From contig CP082782.1 of assembly GCA_028752135.1 (NCBI GenBank), positions 496,001-560,000 of the forward strand: a stretch of DNA of 64,000 nt, in the 5' to 3' direction. Both the position numbers and the translations under genes were made by a program. The notes below the pieces were generated by a model, which was given only the letters and a program-made list of their open reading frames with translations, was not told the DNA's origin and ran no database searches. This DNA is from Ehrlichia sp028752135 (GTDB lineage Bacteria > Pseudomonadota > Alphaproteobacteria > Rickettsiales > Anaplasmataceae). The first letter of the stretch is position 1. Every line of letters begins with the position of its first letter. This document shows, piece after piece, positions 1 to 10,053 of the stretch.

Positions 1-706
1 CTATAATGTTTCCTTTCTTTATAGTTTGTGGTCTTAATTGTGAAATTGTATTTTTATATGTGTCTGTTACAAAACATATATTTTGACTGTCAGGTTTATT
101 TGCTACTTGTAAGTTAAAATATTGTGCTAATTTTCTAATGTCATCTTTATGAAAGTTACCTAATGGAAATCTAAGGAATTTTAATTGTTCGATTGTTGTT
201 GCAAACAAAAAATAACTTTGATCTTTTTTTGTATCTTTACTTGAATATACATATATCTCATGATCTTCTTCTATTTTTCTAATGTAATGTCCAGTAACTA
301 AAACGTCTGCACCAAGTGATTTTGTTGTATTAAGCAAATCTCTAAATTTTATTACTTGATTGCATTTTACACACGGTATGGGAGTTTTTCCTTGTATGTA
401 TGTATCTATAAAGTTCTCAATTACCTCTTCTTTGAATACTTTTTCATAGTTAAGAGTGTAATGGGGAAATCCCATACTTGCTGCTACTTGCTTTGCATCC
501 CTTGCATCTTGACTTCCACAGCATGCACTTGTTGCACTATTAGTGTTATATAGCTGTAGAGTTACTCCAATGACTTTGTATCCTAATTTGTAAAGTAGTG
601 CTGCTGCTACTGAACTATCAACTCCTCCAGACATTGCTACAACTGCGGTTGTTGATGATGGAGATTTTCCCTTAACTAATGGATCTATTTTGAAGTTATC
701 AAGCAT
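1..706 (-). CDS. mnmA: tRNA-specific 2-thiouridylase MnmA (partial; 3' end outside window)
   Basis: Adds sulfur to uridine 34 of tRNA-Lys, -Glu and -Gln in the cytoplasm, using persulfide sulfur and ATP. The minus-strand frame opens at ATG 706 and runs off the window start, giving about 235 residues of a family usually near 370. Visible marks are the PP-loop SGGVDSS (residues about 26-32), the catalytic cysteine in PCVKCN (near residue 110) and the second catalytic cysteine in DSQNICF near the window edge. The start lies just before the family's usual N-terminal strand. The frame is intact over the visible part. The nearest neighbour upstream is the PilT-like gene on the same strand, 529 bp away, so cotranscription is doubtful. 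Family assignment is firm. Confidence 0.93.
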   Translation of the reverse strand, partial: MLDNFKIDPLVKGKSPSSTTAVVAMSGGVDSSVAAALLYKLGYKVIGVTLQLYNTNSATSACCGSQDARDAKQVAASMGFPHYTLNYEKVFKEEVIENFIDTYIQGKTPIPCVKCNQVIKFRDLLNTTKSLGADVLVTGHYIRKIEEDHEIYVYSSKDTKKDQSYFLFATTIEQLKFLRFPLGNFHKDDIRKLAQYFNLQVANKPDSQNICFVTDTYKNTISQLRPQTIKKGNII

Positions 707-1235
707 GATTTGTAGAGTACCTTTTTAGTATTATATGTAACATTTACCTATAAAGTATATAATATGATTTTATATTAATTACTTTAAAGTTTATTATATT
801 AGTAACTTATATTTATATCCATCTGGAAGCAATCTTTAATTGGCGTATAAGTATATATTATCGGTTAAATTAGAGAATTAGTATATTGCTTATAATAAAT
901 TATCAAGGTTTGTTTTGATCGTTTAATTGTATAGCTAAATTCTTATTTTGTTGACTTTACTATTGAGCTTGTATCTGTGTATCGTAGTTAAGTAATATTT
1001 AAAGAGATATCAATTTTATATTACTTTTAATATAGGTAATTAACTAATAGAAGAGTTATTATTGGTAATCTCTGTCAGTTGGTGATGTTTTGTATGTTAA
1101 GAGTGAATTTTTGTTTAATTGTTTATATTCTATATTTAACCTTTTAGTATTGAGGATATTAACATACTATTATTTAGTATTAGTAATAAAAGGAACGTTG
1201 ATATATTGTTTTGAAATTGTAAAGAAAATTCATTG
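707..1235. other. Intergenic gap, 529 bp
   Basis: AT-rich spacer between mnmA and the PilT-like gene. It probably holds the mnmA promoter: a TATAAT-like hexamer on the minus strand lies at about 730-735, but no convincing -35 box accompanies it. I see no gene, RNA or strong hairpin. Confidence 0.5.
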
Positions 1236-2258
1236 TTAAAAGAAATCATTGTTGTTAAATTCAGAACTTAGTTGGTCTGTATCTGATAGTTTTTTTAATA
1301 TTTCTTGTATATCGTGATAGTGTATTTGGTGATCATCTATAAGTTGATTTATTTTTTTAATTATACCTGAATTTTTAATTTCTAATAGTTTATCTTCTCT
1401 TATATGTTGCTTTATATCTGCGTTACATTCTGTAATGTCATATAAATATAAACTATCTGAATATGGTGCTCTGTTTATAAATATTTGTGTTACTATTGCT
1501 GTGAGATGTGTTGATAATGTACTGAGAATGGATTTCTTATGCGGAAATAATATTGCGATTGATTCTAAAGCACATGAACATGAAATTGCATCAATGAAAG
1601 CTATAACTGGTAATCCCATATTGATACATATAATAGCTGTCTGTATTAAGTTTATATTGTTGAAATTACTTAATAATATAATGTCAGCTGCTTGATTCTT
1701 AATAAACATAGGGTCAGCTTGTGATAAATTATATGTATTTATTAAGGATTTATTTGCTTTTGGAATAGGTACATTGTTATCACTAAAGATTAGAGTATGT
1801 TTTTTTTGATTGTTATTAATTTCTTGTAGTATCAGTGGTAGAGTGTAGTTATTGCTGTTATATGTATCTCCGGTGAATAACAGTAAACCCTTTGGTAGTT
1901 TATTAATCATTATATCTAACTCTTTTTCAAATTCTGATTTTACTATCGGTTCATTTTTTATTATATTAACTATAAGTTTGACATCTTGGTTATTATATGA
2001 AATGTGTATGTATAGTTGGTAAGAATTGTTGAAAGTTAGTGTTGTATTAAAAAAACCTTGAGTTTTGTATGTGTTATATTCTTCTACTTTTAATATTGAC
2101 TTTATAATTTCTTCTATTTCTAATGAGGATAAGCTTTTTGTTTGAAGAAATTCTATATTATGATATTTTCTAATAGCGGGTGGATTATTAGGAATTAAGT
2201 ATAGATAATCAGAAGAATACCCGATAGAAGATTGAATTAATTGGTTAAAAAGTAACAT
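1236..2258 (-). CDS. PilT/DotB-like secretion ATPase homologue with erased ATP-binding motifs
   Basis: 340 residues that follow the PilT/GspE-type ATPase fold line by line. An N-terminal domain has SSDYLYLIPNNPPAIRKY (about 15-32), matching the PilT pattern SDLHL..G.PPMIR. A core begins GLLLFTGDTYNSNNY (about 124-138), where family members have GLVLVTGPTGSGKST. A C-terminal part has GLPVIAFIDAIS and ALESIAILFP, where PilT has GHLVFGTLHT and the FP-box. The Walker A glycines, lysine and Ser/Thr are gone, the Walker B end is DIILLSNFN instead of DIILVGEMR, and the His box is lost. The frame is otherwise intact, so this looks like a retained pseudoenzyme rather than a dead gene. It is distinct from VirB11. 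It lies directly downstream of the six-paralog array on the same strand. The family link is inferred from motif order only. Confidence 0.6.
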   Translation of the reverse strand: MLLFNQLIQSSIGYSSDYLYLIPNNPPAIRKYHNIEFLQTKSLSSLEIEEIIKSILKVEEYNTYKTQGFFNTTLTFNNSYQLYIHISYNNQDVKLIVNIIKNEPIVKSEFEKELDIMINKLPKGLLLFTGDTYNSNNYTLPLILQEINNNQKKHTLIFSDNNVPIPKANKSLINTYNLSQADPMFIKNQAADIILLSNFNNINLIQTAIICINMGLPVIAFIDAISCSCALESIAILFPHKKSILSTLSTHLTAIVTQIFINRAPYSDSLYLYDITECNADIKQHIREDKLLEIKNSGIIKKINQLIDDHQIHYHDIQEILKKLSDTDQLSSEFNNNDFF

Positions 2259-2974
2259 ATATTACTGATTAAGTGATAATTTATTCTGATTTATATTTAA
2301 CATAAAATTTATTTTAGACCATATTATATGTGAAATATGAAATTATTTTATATGGAAGTGTTGCAGTATAATCACATAAATTGTGCATCTGGTGATTAAA
2401 AAGCAAACATTAGTTATAGTTTTATAAATGTTAGAATTAAAATGGTAAAACTATCTCATTTGAAGTTTTTAGGAGTGAAACTACAAAAATTAGTAAATAT
2501 AAAAATAATAGTACAACTAAGGAAATATTAGGAAGTTGATCATAATAAATTTTATATAAAAATAGAATATTGGGTTAATAAGTAAATTAATGTATCGACA
2601 TAGAATTATCTAAGTAATTAGAAATTGCTTTAAATTATAAGTCCTAACTTATAGATATGTTTGTAAAATTAATACTTATTGTAATATTTATTTTCATAAG
2701 TGAATATATTGATATTCTTTTCTAGGAAGTAGTCATCTATACGTAATATTTATACTATCAAGCTATTAATAAAAGGTTTTATTATATTGATTTTTAAATT
2801 AATAACTTACAAAATTTATATCTTGTTAACTTTTAATAAATTATTTGAAGAAAGTGTTACATTTTAATATGTGTTTTTTTGCTAAAGTTCTATTGAAAAT
2901 GTATTCCTTAATTTCTGAAGGTTTATTCTATTTAGTAATGTCTATAGTAGGTTATATATAAATATTAATTGTTT
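2259..2974. other. Intergenic gap, 716 bp
   Basis: AT-rich spacer between the PilT-like gene and the first gene of the paralog array. I see no open frame, RNA gene or strong inverted repeat. Confidence 0.5.
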
Positions 2975-4042
2975 TTATCTTTGGTGTTGTACTGTATCAT
3001 TTGTCCTATTTAGATCTTCATGCAGTATTTTTTGCGTGATAGGGTTGTTTCCATCTTTATGAGCGGCATGTAATAATCCGTGAGATACAAAGTCTGGTAA
3101 TTGATATACTAAACTGTTTTTCTTTTTGTAATTTAATATGACACGATGAGCATTTTCTTGTGTACGTTTAACTGTTTTTAAATTTGTGGTAGATTGTGTT
3201 ATACTCTTTGGCATATCTAATCTGAATTTTATATCGTTATATGATATACTGCCGAAAATATCCCCTGGTTTTGATGACATTGTGAAACTAATAGAGTATG
3301 TGATATTATCTATTGTGTTTACCTCTAAACCTTCTGTTTTATTTATGGATGCCATCTTAGCCTCAAATTTAACTGCTATAGTATGGCTATTTATTGTGTT
3401 TATTGATAGATGTAAAGGAGCACTTGATATAATATAATTACTAAAAACCCGGTTTATTATCTTGTGCATGAAACAAATATAACCTCCTTGATTAGCGTGA
3501 GTTATTAATTCATGGATTAGGTTTTTTTGAGGTGGTTTATCGTGTGACTTTCTGAATGTCTTGTTAAAGAAGCTTTTTTGATGTTGTGTAAAAGTATCTT
3601 CTAGAAATCTAGCTGTAACTGTTCTGTTACGAAAATGTTCATGGTTTCTTGTATTGGCTAATTTTAAGTCTATTAGATATTGAAAATGTTCTTTTTCTAA
3701 TTCATTGGCTGGATTCAATTTGTATTCTAGCATTGTTTGTCTGGCATTTTCTTGGTCAAGTTTTTTACCATTGATTATTTTGTGAGAGCGCATGATGTCA
3801 AGGAATCCTGCTTCTCCACTTATGATATCCTTATCAGGGTCCTCTTCTATATTAGCGAGCATGAGTGTTTGCATATTTGTATTTGATAATAAGGTGGCGA
3901 AATGTTCTTCTATGGCATTTGGATCAATAGTTTGGCGCTGATGATCCTTTCTTGCATAATAAAATGTTATCGCAGCTATTAATATTAATATAAGAATAAT
4001 CAAGATTGTTATACATGTTGATAAGATTGGTAAGATATCCAT
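2975..4042 (-). CDS. Paralogous membrane-anchored protein 1 of 6 (unknown function)
   Basis: 355 residues. One hydrophobic segment at about 5-28 follows an uncharged start and is itself followed by ARKDHQRQ, a charge pattern that favours a cytoplasmic C-terminal part. Family motifs in order: GEAGFLDIMR (about 77), an INGK turn, RNRTVTARFLE (about 140), IHELITHANQGGY (about 175), INSHTIAVKFEA (about 217), SYNDIKFRLDMP (about 260) and KRTQENAH followed by SLVYQLPDF (about 290-320). The closest relative is the next gene (4278-5387). The C-terminal half alternates hydrophobic and polar residues as beta strands would. I recognise no outside family. Separate promoters are likely, because gaps to neighbours are hundreds of bases. 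Confidence 0.8.
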   Translation of the reverse strand: MDILPILSTCITILIILILILIAAITFYYARKDHQRQTIDPNAIEEHFATLLSNTNMQTLMLANIEEDPDKDIISGEAGFLDIMRSHKIINGKKLDQENARQTMLEYKLNPANELEKEHFQYLIDLKLANTRNHEHFRNRTVTARFLEDTFTQHQKSFFNKTFRKSHDKPPQKNLIHELITHANQGGYICFMHKIINRVFSNYIISSAPLHLSINTINSHTIAVKFEAKMASINKTEGLEVNTIDNITYSISFTMSSKPGDIFGSISYNDIKFRLDMPKSITQSTTNLKTVKRTQENAHRVILNYKKKNSLVYQLPDFVSHGLLHAAHKDGNNPITQKILHEDLNRTNDTVQHQR

Positions 4043-4277
4043 GGGTTTAATTTAATTAATTGTATTAATTATTAAATCAAATATGTTAAATTACTATAAA
4101 TAAATTTGTATAACATATACATGACTTAAGTTTATTAATATATATATAGTATACTACTAATGTAATGCTATTGAAAGTTTATTTATTGAATGTTTTGAGT
4201 TGATTTTTTATATATGATAAATGGATTTTGATAATTTCTGTTATGAAAAATAAAAATTTATTTGATATGTTGTGAGC

Positions 4278-5387
4278 CTACCTTTGATACTGTGCTGCAT
4301 GTTTTGTTTCTTGATTTTGACGTGCATATAATAATCCAGGTGATGCAAAATCTGGTAATTGATATACCAATCTATTTTTACTTTTATTAATTAATACAGC
4401 GTGATTACTGGTTTCTTGTGTACGTTTAACTCGGTCTATATTTTTAGTGAGTTGTTGTGTAATTTTTGAGAGATCTAATTTGAATTTTGTAGCTCTATTA
4501 ACTTGCTTTTTATTATTAGTGAATTGTTCCATAGTTTTTGGAATGTCTAATTTAAATTTTATATTGCTATATGATATGTAGTAAATATTTTCTGGTGATG
4601 CTGACATTGTAAAAGTTAAAGAAGACTTAACTTTATGTATGTTTTTTTTAGAGTCATTTGCTTTTTTGTCTGTATACAGCATTTCAATTTTAGCTTTACA
4701 TTTTATTGTGTGGCTATTTATTACTTCTATTGACATACAAGAAGTATCAGTTTTTGTAATATGGTTCTGTACATTCTCTTCTGAATCAAAAATTTTGCTT
4801 GTTGTATTATTAATGAAGGAAAAATAACCTTTTTGATGAGTATGAGTTATTAGCTCATGAATTATGCTTTTTTGGGGTATTATAGGGTTAGGTGAATGTT
4901 GTAATATCTTATTTAAAAAGTTTCGTTTTTGTCCGAACATCTTTTCTAAAAATATGGCTGTGACGGTTCTGTAGCGAAAATTTGCAAAGTCTTGTCGTGT
5001 AGGTTCAATTAGTTCTAAGTTTTTGAGATATGAAAAATGTTCTTGTTCTAATTCATCTACTTTATTCTTATAATGATGTAATATTGTCCTTTTGGTATCT
5101 GTTACATTAAGTAATTTACCATTAATTTTTGTATGATTGAAGCAAAAATTCTGGAATCCTGCTTCTCCATTTATAATGTCATTGTTGGTTTTCTGTGTAT
5201 CAGCAAGCATAGCTTCTGGCATATCTTCTTCTGACAAGGTGGATAGATATTTTTCAATAGCAGTTGTTTCAGTGGTTTGAGAATTATAATTCCTAGTTAT
5301 GTAATAAAAAGCTATTACAATTATCAATGTTAATAGAAGAATTATGACTATTTGTAAAAATGTTGATGAAATAATTTCATGATTCAT
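4278..5387 (-). CDS. Paralogous membrane-anchored protein 2 of 6 (unknown function)
   Basis: 369 residues, the closest sister of the gene at 2975-4042. A hydrophobic segment spans about 6-29. GEAGFQNFC, INGK, RYRTVTAIFLE, IHELITHTHQKGY, INSHTIKCKA, SYSNIKFKLDIP, KRTQETSNH and LVYQLPDFASPGLLYA occur in the same order as in its sister. A short internal duplication is visible: a lysine-rich stretch between about 275 and 315 repeats the FKLDIPK / FKLDLSK strand with its QFTNN / QLTKN follow-up. This accounts for the extra length. It has no signal peptidase site or catalytic motif that I can identify. Tandem duplication from a common ancestor with gene 1 is the simplest reading. Confidence 0.8.
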   Translation of the reverse strand: MNHEIISSTFLQIVIILLLTLIIVIAFYYITRNYNSQTTETTAIEKYLSTLSEEDMPEAMLADTQKTNNDIINGEAGFQNFCFNHTKINGKLLNVTDTKRTILHHYKNKVDELEQEHFSYLKNLELIEPTRQDFANFRYRTVTAIFLEKMFGQKRNFLNKILQHSPNPIIPQKSIIHELITHTHQKGYFSFINNTTSKIFDSEENVQNHITKTDTSCMSIEVINSHTIKCKAKIEMLYTDKKANDSKKNIHKVKSSLTFTMSASPENIYYISYSNIKFKLDIPKTMEQFTNNKKQVNRATKFKLDLSKITQQLTKNIDRVKRTQETSNHAVLINKSKNRLVYQLPDFASPGLLYARQNQETKHAAQYQR

Positions 5388-5879
5388 GGTTTAAAATGTT
5401 CAGTTATATTAAAATGTTAAATTAGAAGTATTAAACTAAAAATATTAAGTTATTGTAAAGAAAGATTTACGTAAAACTTGTATAATTTGACTCTATAAAT
5501 ATTGCTATAATTTGTGACGTTGTATTTAGTAGTGTATATTACAACATTAACTTTAAGATATTGTTTTTCATCAGTTTTATTCTCTTGAAGATAATTCAAT
5601 ATAGAAATGTGGAATTTATAACAATTGATGAAATTACTGTTGAAGGTGAAGTGTAGAAATGTTAATTACATATTTTATGAATGTATTGGCAAACTAAATA
5701 TTAAGTGTATTTAAAAAATATTAACTATATTATTTAGAATTTTAAAGTTGTACTGTATTTTAATTGATTTAATTTTATGGGTTCAATTTATATTGATTTG
5801 ATCCAGCAATGCTACTTTATATGTGATAAAGTCTTGTTGAATAGTATTACAGTATATTTGTATAAGAAAATGTTAAAAG
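5388..5879. other. Intergenic gap, 492 bp
   Basis: AT-rich spacer inside the paralog array. I see no gene remnant, RNA or hairpin. Confidence 0.5.
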
Positions 5880-6962
5880 TTAGAGTTGCCTTTGGTGAGT
5901 AATGTATCCTTTAATTTTGGATTCATCAATGTGACCTGATATGTGATTCAAATTACTTTGATTGATTATTGAAGGAACTTTTAGATTTGGTATAGAGTAT
6001 GTGAGGGAAATCTGATTATCTGGAGTTATCTTTTTGTCAATTAGTATAGTGTTGTCCTTATTGTCTTGTGTACGCTTAGTAGGATTTAGCTTTGTAATAT
6101 GATGTATCATTTGTTGCGGTACGATTAATTCCATTTCGATGTTTTCGTATGATGTATCTGTAAATAGTTTAGGATCTTCTGATGATATAGTGAATCCTAT
6201 CTTGTACTTAACGTCATATTTCTGATCTGCGTTTGGTTCCCATATTGTAGTATCTGCAGTAGTGTTACATATTATTTTATCTTCACTGATTGCGGTTAAT
6301 GATGTACTTATATTATTAGCTGGTAATATGGAAACTTCACTGTGTTGACTATTACAAATTTCTGTTAAAGTGAAAAATACTGAAGAAAGAAAACCTGCCT
6401 GATTACAATTGGTTACTAGCTCATGTATCATAGTTGTATTAGGTGTTATTTTGCCATGTTTTTTAAAAAAATCTTCAAAGTATGCGGCCATGCCAATTCT
6501 GTTACTGAGTAACTTACAGCATGTTTCTTCATCTATTTTGTATGATGCTGTTAGAGCCTCTTTGTGTTTATGCATTAAATCAACTATATCATTAGTTATT
6601 GTTTCTGTTTCTTCTTCTGTTGCTGTTTCGGATAAAAGTATTTTTTCAAATGAAGTAATGGGTTTTGGTGCTTTATTTTTGTCAATTTTTACATCATTTA
6701 TGGTGTATTCCATACGTGTAATATCTCCAAGTGATGTATAGCCTGTCATGGCTCTATTATTTAGTTTTTCAGTAGTGGTATCTGCAAGAATTGTATGCTG
6801 AATTTCTTGTTTCGATATGTTTAGAATTCTACTAAAAGTTACCTGTTCGTTATTAATAGAATGCTGAGGGTATGAAATTATCCGTACTGTAAGTGCTATA
6901 GCTAGTATAAGTAATAATGTTATTACACTAATAATTTGTGCTATTATTTGTGGAGTGTACAT
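5880..6962 (-). CDS. Paralogous membrane-anchored protein 3 of 6 (unknown function)
   Basis: 360 residues. The N-terminal hydrophobic segment lies at about 7-29. Shared family marks are RAMTGYTSLGDI (the counterpart of the GEAGF motif), RIGMAAYFEDFF, IHELVTNCNQAGF, a DTSYENIEMELIVP strand and KRTQDNKDNTILIDKK near residue 290. The tail LTYSIPNLKVPS replaces the LVYQLPDF of genes 1 and 2. It is more diverged, with a run of glutamate and threonine near residues 110-125. Cysteines at about 147-148, 187 and 202 are not shared by genes 1 and 2. The function is unknown; membership of the array family is clear from the ordered motifs. Confidence 0.78.
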   Translation of the reverse strand: MYTPQIIAQIISVITLLLILAIALTVRIISYPQHSINNEQVTFSRILNISKQEIQHTILADTTTEKLNNRAMTGYTSLGDITRMEYTINDVKIDKNKAPKPITSFEKILLSETATEEETETITNDIVDLMHKHKEALTASYKIDEETCCKLLSNRIGMAAYFEDFFKKHGKITPNTTMIHELVTNCNQAGFLSSVFFTLTEICNSQHSEVSILPANNISTSLTAISEDKIICNTTADTTIWEPNADQKYDVKYKIGFTISSEDPKLFTDTSYENIEMELIVPQQMIHHITKLNPTKRTQDNKDNTILIDKKITPDNQISLTYSIPNLKVPSIINQSNLNHISGHIDESKIKGYITHQRQL

Positions 6963-7596
6963 CTTATTAAAAACCTTGAATATTTTAAACTTTATTTTGA
7001 TGGTTATTGATTGTAATATTATTTATAACTATGATTAACTAGTCATGGTGTTTAAATTTTATATTTACATAAATTGGTAAACTTTTTTTTAATATTAATT
7101 GTACTGGTAAGAAAAAAATCTGGTATCTTAACCAACGTATTTCTATGTAAAATATTTGCTTATTACTTCTATTATAAGAAAGTTAAATTAAAAATGATCT
7201 TTGCAATGAATATATTATCTGATAGGTATCATTCTAAAGTATGAATTAATGTTATACTTTAGGCTTATTGGATTTTTATTAGTTATAATAAACTTAAGGC
7301 TTTTAGTACTAAAATATTTAATGTACATGCTATGAATATTTCTAAGTTATTCAGTATGATTTTAATGTAAATTTCGTAATTTGTCATGATTGTTACTATT
7401 ACTCGTGTAAATTAGCATGTGTGTCTGAATAGTAGTTTATCTACTTATAAGCATATTTGTTCGATAATCTCCATATTCTATATTGTTCTGGAGTGTGTAT
7501 GAATAATGGAATTATTGTGATAATAATTCTACTGTTTTTATATACTGTCCATAATGTGTGTTGGTATGTTAATACTATCATTGTGATTTTGTAAAA
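6963..7596. other. Intergenic gap, 634 bp
   Basis: AT-rich spacer inside the paralog array. I see no gene, RNA or strong hairpin. Confidence 0.5.
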
Positions 7597-8607
7597 TTAA
7601 ACATGGGACATAGCATCTCTAGAGTTATATCCTATTGAATTTGTAGATTGTTCTATTTTAGATAGTGGACTGACCTGTGGGTCTGGCATACTGTAATTTG
7701 CTATGAATATACCATGGTCTCTATTATATGCTAATGAGTTTAAAATACTGTGTTTAGGGTGTTTGTCTGTATAATCTAATGTAGTAGTGTCAGTGATGGG
7801 TTCTATTATGCAATGTTTCATGCTATGAGGAATTTCTACAGTAAAGGATGTATTTGAATATGAGAGAGTACTTGCTTTTAAGTATTCTCTCTTGCATATG
7901 TCAAATTGAACATGAACCTTTAACGAATGTATTTTATTTGGATTGTTGATCTTAGATAGTAATATATCAGTGCTTACACAGATAATAACTAGATTATTAT
8001 GCCATGCTTTTAATGTTATAGATTTTTTTGTAGGAGTAATGATGTAGGTTGGCTTTTTTTGGTTCATGTTAAAAATATGATTTAGTATTCTGTACCCTAG
8101 TTGTCCGTATCCTTCTTCATGGAGTTGACTTATTATTTCATGTGTTATACTTTGTAGCACTTTTTTGTTTTGAAATTTTGTTAATATACTATCAAGAGTT
8201 GCAGCTAAAATGATTCTATCATGATATTTGTTTAAACATTCCTTTTTAGATATGTTGAATAATCTAGAAATGTAATTTGTATGTCTTTCTATGTATAAAT
8301 CTGGAACATATCTTTTTGATTGATAAATGCTTAACTTTTTAGAGAATTCCTTTTGAAATAAGCTGTCATCTGTCTCATATATACTGAGATTTAGTTTATT
8401 GTTTAAAATATTATTTAAGGCTTCTGTTCCGGTAAGTATACTTTCTTTTACATTGCTTGTTGGGTAGAATATTGTTTGTATTGTACGTTTTGATAAGGAG
8501 GGCAATTCTTTATCGAAAGGTATTTTATTACAGAATCTATTATAAAATAATAGAAACAAGATGAGTAATATTATAATAGTTATAATAATGATAATGTTAA
8601 TATTCAT
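7597..8607 (-). CDS. Paralogous membrane-anchored protein 4 of 6 (unknown function)
   Basis: 336 residues. The N-terminus is an almost pure isoleucine/leucine membrane segment (about 3-22), followed by basic YNRFCNK. The rest is a diverged version of the array family: SILTGTEALNNIL (about 56), HDRIILAATLDSIL (about 125), THEIISQLHEEGYG (about 155), SYSNTSFTVEIP (about 250) and a closing ANYSMPDPQVSP (about 305). The KRTQ element of genes 1-3 is absent. It is the most diverged of the four genes that have an obvious N-terminal anchor. I recognise no function; fast divergence would fit a host-facing or secreted role, but that is inference. Confidence 0.75.
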   Translation of the reverse strand: MNINIIIIITIIILLILFLLFYNRFCNKIPFDKELPSLSKRTIQTIFYPTSNVKESILTGTEALNNILNNKLNLSIYETDDSLFQKEFSKKLSIYQSKRYVPDLYIERHTNYISRLFNISKKECLNKYHDRIILAATLDSILTKFQNKKVLQSITHEIISQLHEEGYGQLGYRILNHIFNMNQKKPTYIITPTKKSITLKAWHNNLVIICVSTDILLSKINNPNKIHSLKVHVQFDICKREYLKASTLSYSNTSFTVEIPHSMKHCIIEPITDTTTLDYTDKHPKHSILNSLAYNRDHGIFIANYSMPDPQVSPLSKIEQSTNSIGYNSRDAMSHV

Positions 8608-8988
8608 AATTAAATTATTATATTAATAATCTATATAATAACATAAAATATAGTATGTTTTATTATTTTTATTAAAAAATTGAAAAATAATTTTATAGAA
8701 TAAGTGTGTTATATTTGTATATTAGTAGAAATGTGGTAGTGTTTGAGATAGATTTTCTATGGATAGCGGTAAAATTTTGTATTTTTATGGTTTGGTGATA
8801 ATTATAGGACATTTTCCTTAATGATATTTAGCTTATTAACTATTTATACTTATATTGGGTTTTGTACTAAGTATAAATATTTCTATTAGTCTTGGGTTTA
8901 TATGTTTAATTATAAGTAAAATAATTTTATATATTACAACATAGTATAGAATATTTTGTCTAAATGTAAGTTAAGCACTTATCGAATG
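8608..8988. other. Intergenic gap, 381 bp
   Basis: AT-rich spacer between array genes 4 and 5. I see nothing recognisable in it. Confidence 0.5.
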
Positions 8989-10053
8989 TTATTTTGATGA
9001 GAGTGTTTGTTTATTGTTGTTTACTTCTTGTGCTTCTACTTTTAAATTGTTCATTATTGTAGGAATATTATAGGAGGAGCGGCTACTAAACATTTTTTGA
9101 GGTTCTACTTTAGTTTGTTCTGACTCCTGAGTATTTTTCTCCTCTGTTAGTTGTTCTTCTGTAGATCCCTCTTCTGAGTTTGTTATTGCCTGGCATCGAT
9201 AATTTGATGCTAAGTTATATGTTAATCTAGCTAGGCTATCCTGTTGTGTTATCTCAAAATTTGGTGTTTTTTGCACAGGAGTATTAGTAATGTATGAACG
9301 TAGTCTGCGTATTCCATTCATGAAAAAGGCGAGTATGTTTGTTATTATCGTGTAACGGGGCTTAAATAACTTTGATGATATAGGTAATGGAGCATCAATT
9401 GAAATTGTGGGATTATGATATAATATGTCATTACTTGTGATTGCAGTTACATTGAAAGATAGTGTGCCATTTAGACTACATATAAGTTCTCTTGATTCTG
9501 AATCTCTGTAATCTGTTTGTTCTCTATAGCATATTCTTAAAGTATCATATGATATTACTTGAATTATGGTATTAAAAGTGCTTATTGCTGGATAAACTGT
9601 TGTGTGAGGACAGATACGTTGTTGAATATCTTTACTAATATGCTGCATTAATCCAAGGTTTAGTGAACCATGTAGAGATGTTTGATTAAATAGAGTTATA
9701 CACTCATTTACAAGGGATTGTTCTACTTTTTGACCACAAATCTGATTAAATGTTGAGTTAAACATCTCGTATAAAACTTTGCGACACTGATTCCCTTGTG
9801 GTGGGTTTGGATTGTTAGCATTGTATTGTGTAATAAGTGTATTAAAATTAGCGATCTTACCATTTATAATACATGGTGGATCTCTAGTTAGATCTTTCCA
9901 TGCTTGTTCTCCGTTTGTACATTCTAGATATTGTGTGTTCCTAATTTCTCGAAGGTTAAATTGTTTAAGATTATCCATAAATGAGGGAGCAGCTAATGTT
10001 CTGACCCTATTTGTGAGATCCTTTAATCTCATCTTTGCGAAATAACTTAACAT
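8989..10053 (-). CDS. Paralogous protein 5 of 6, second subfamily (unknown function)
   Basis: 354 residues. It pairs with the next gene (10764-11774) as a subfamily: REIRNTQYLECTNGEQAWKD (about 35-54), CIINGKIANFNTLI, VNECITLFNQTSLHGSLNLG (about 124-143) and LARLTYNLASNYRCQAI near residue 280. The VNECIT..NQ..LHG block corresponds to the IHELIT..NQ.GY block of genes 1-4, which ties both subfamilies together. No N-terminal membrane segment is obvious; a moderately hydrophobic stretch, TIITNILAFFMNGIRRL, lies near residue 240. The tail (about 295-354) is rich in Glu, Gln, Ser and Thr and looks disordered. The function is unknown. Confidence 0.77.
   Translation of the reverse strand: MLSYFAKMRLKDLTNRVRTLAAPSFMDNLKQFNLREIRNTQYLECTNGEQAWKDLTRDPPCIINGKIANFNTLITQYNANNPNPPQGNQCRKVLYEMFNSTFNQICGQKVEQSLVNECITLFNQTSLHGSLNLGLMQHISKDIQQRICPHTTVYPAISTFNTIIQVISYDTLRICYREQTDYRDSESRELICSLNGTLSFNVTAITSNDILYHNPTISIDAPLPISSKLFKPRYTIITNILAFFMNGIRRLRSYITNTPVQKTPNFEITQQDSLARLTYNLASNYRCQAITNSEEGSTEEQLTEEKNTQESEQTKVEPQKMFSSRSSYNIPTIMNNLKVEAQEVNNNKQTLSSK

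Noticed and set aside
6409..6741. A 110-codon plus-strand frame
   Set aside because: Antisense shadow of array gene 3, which has conserved family motifs on the other strand.
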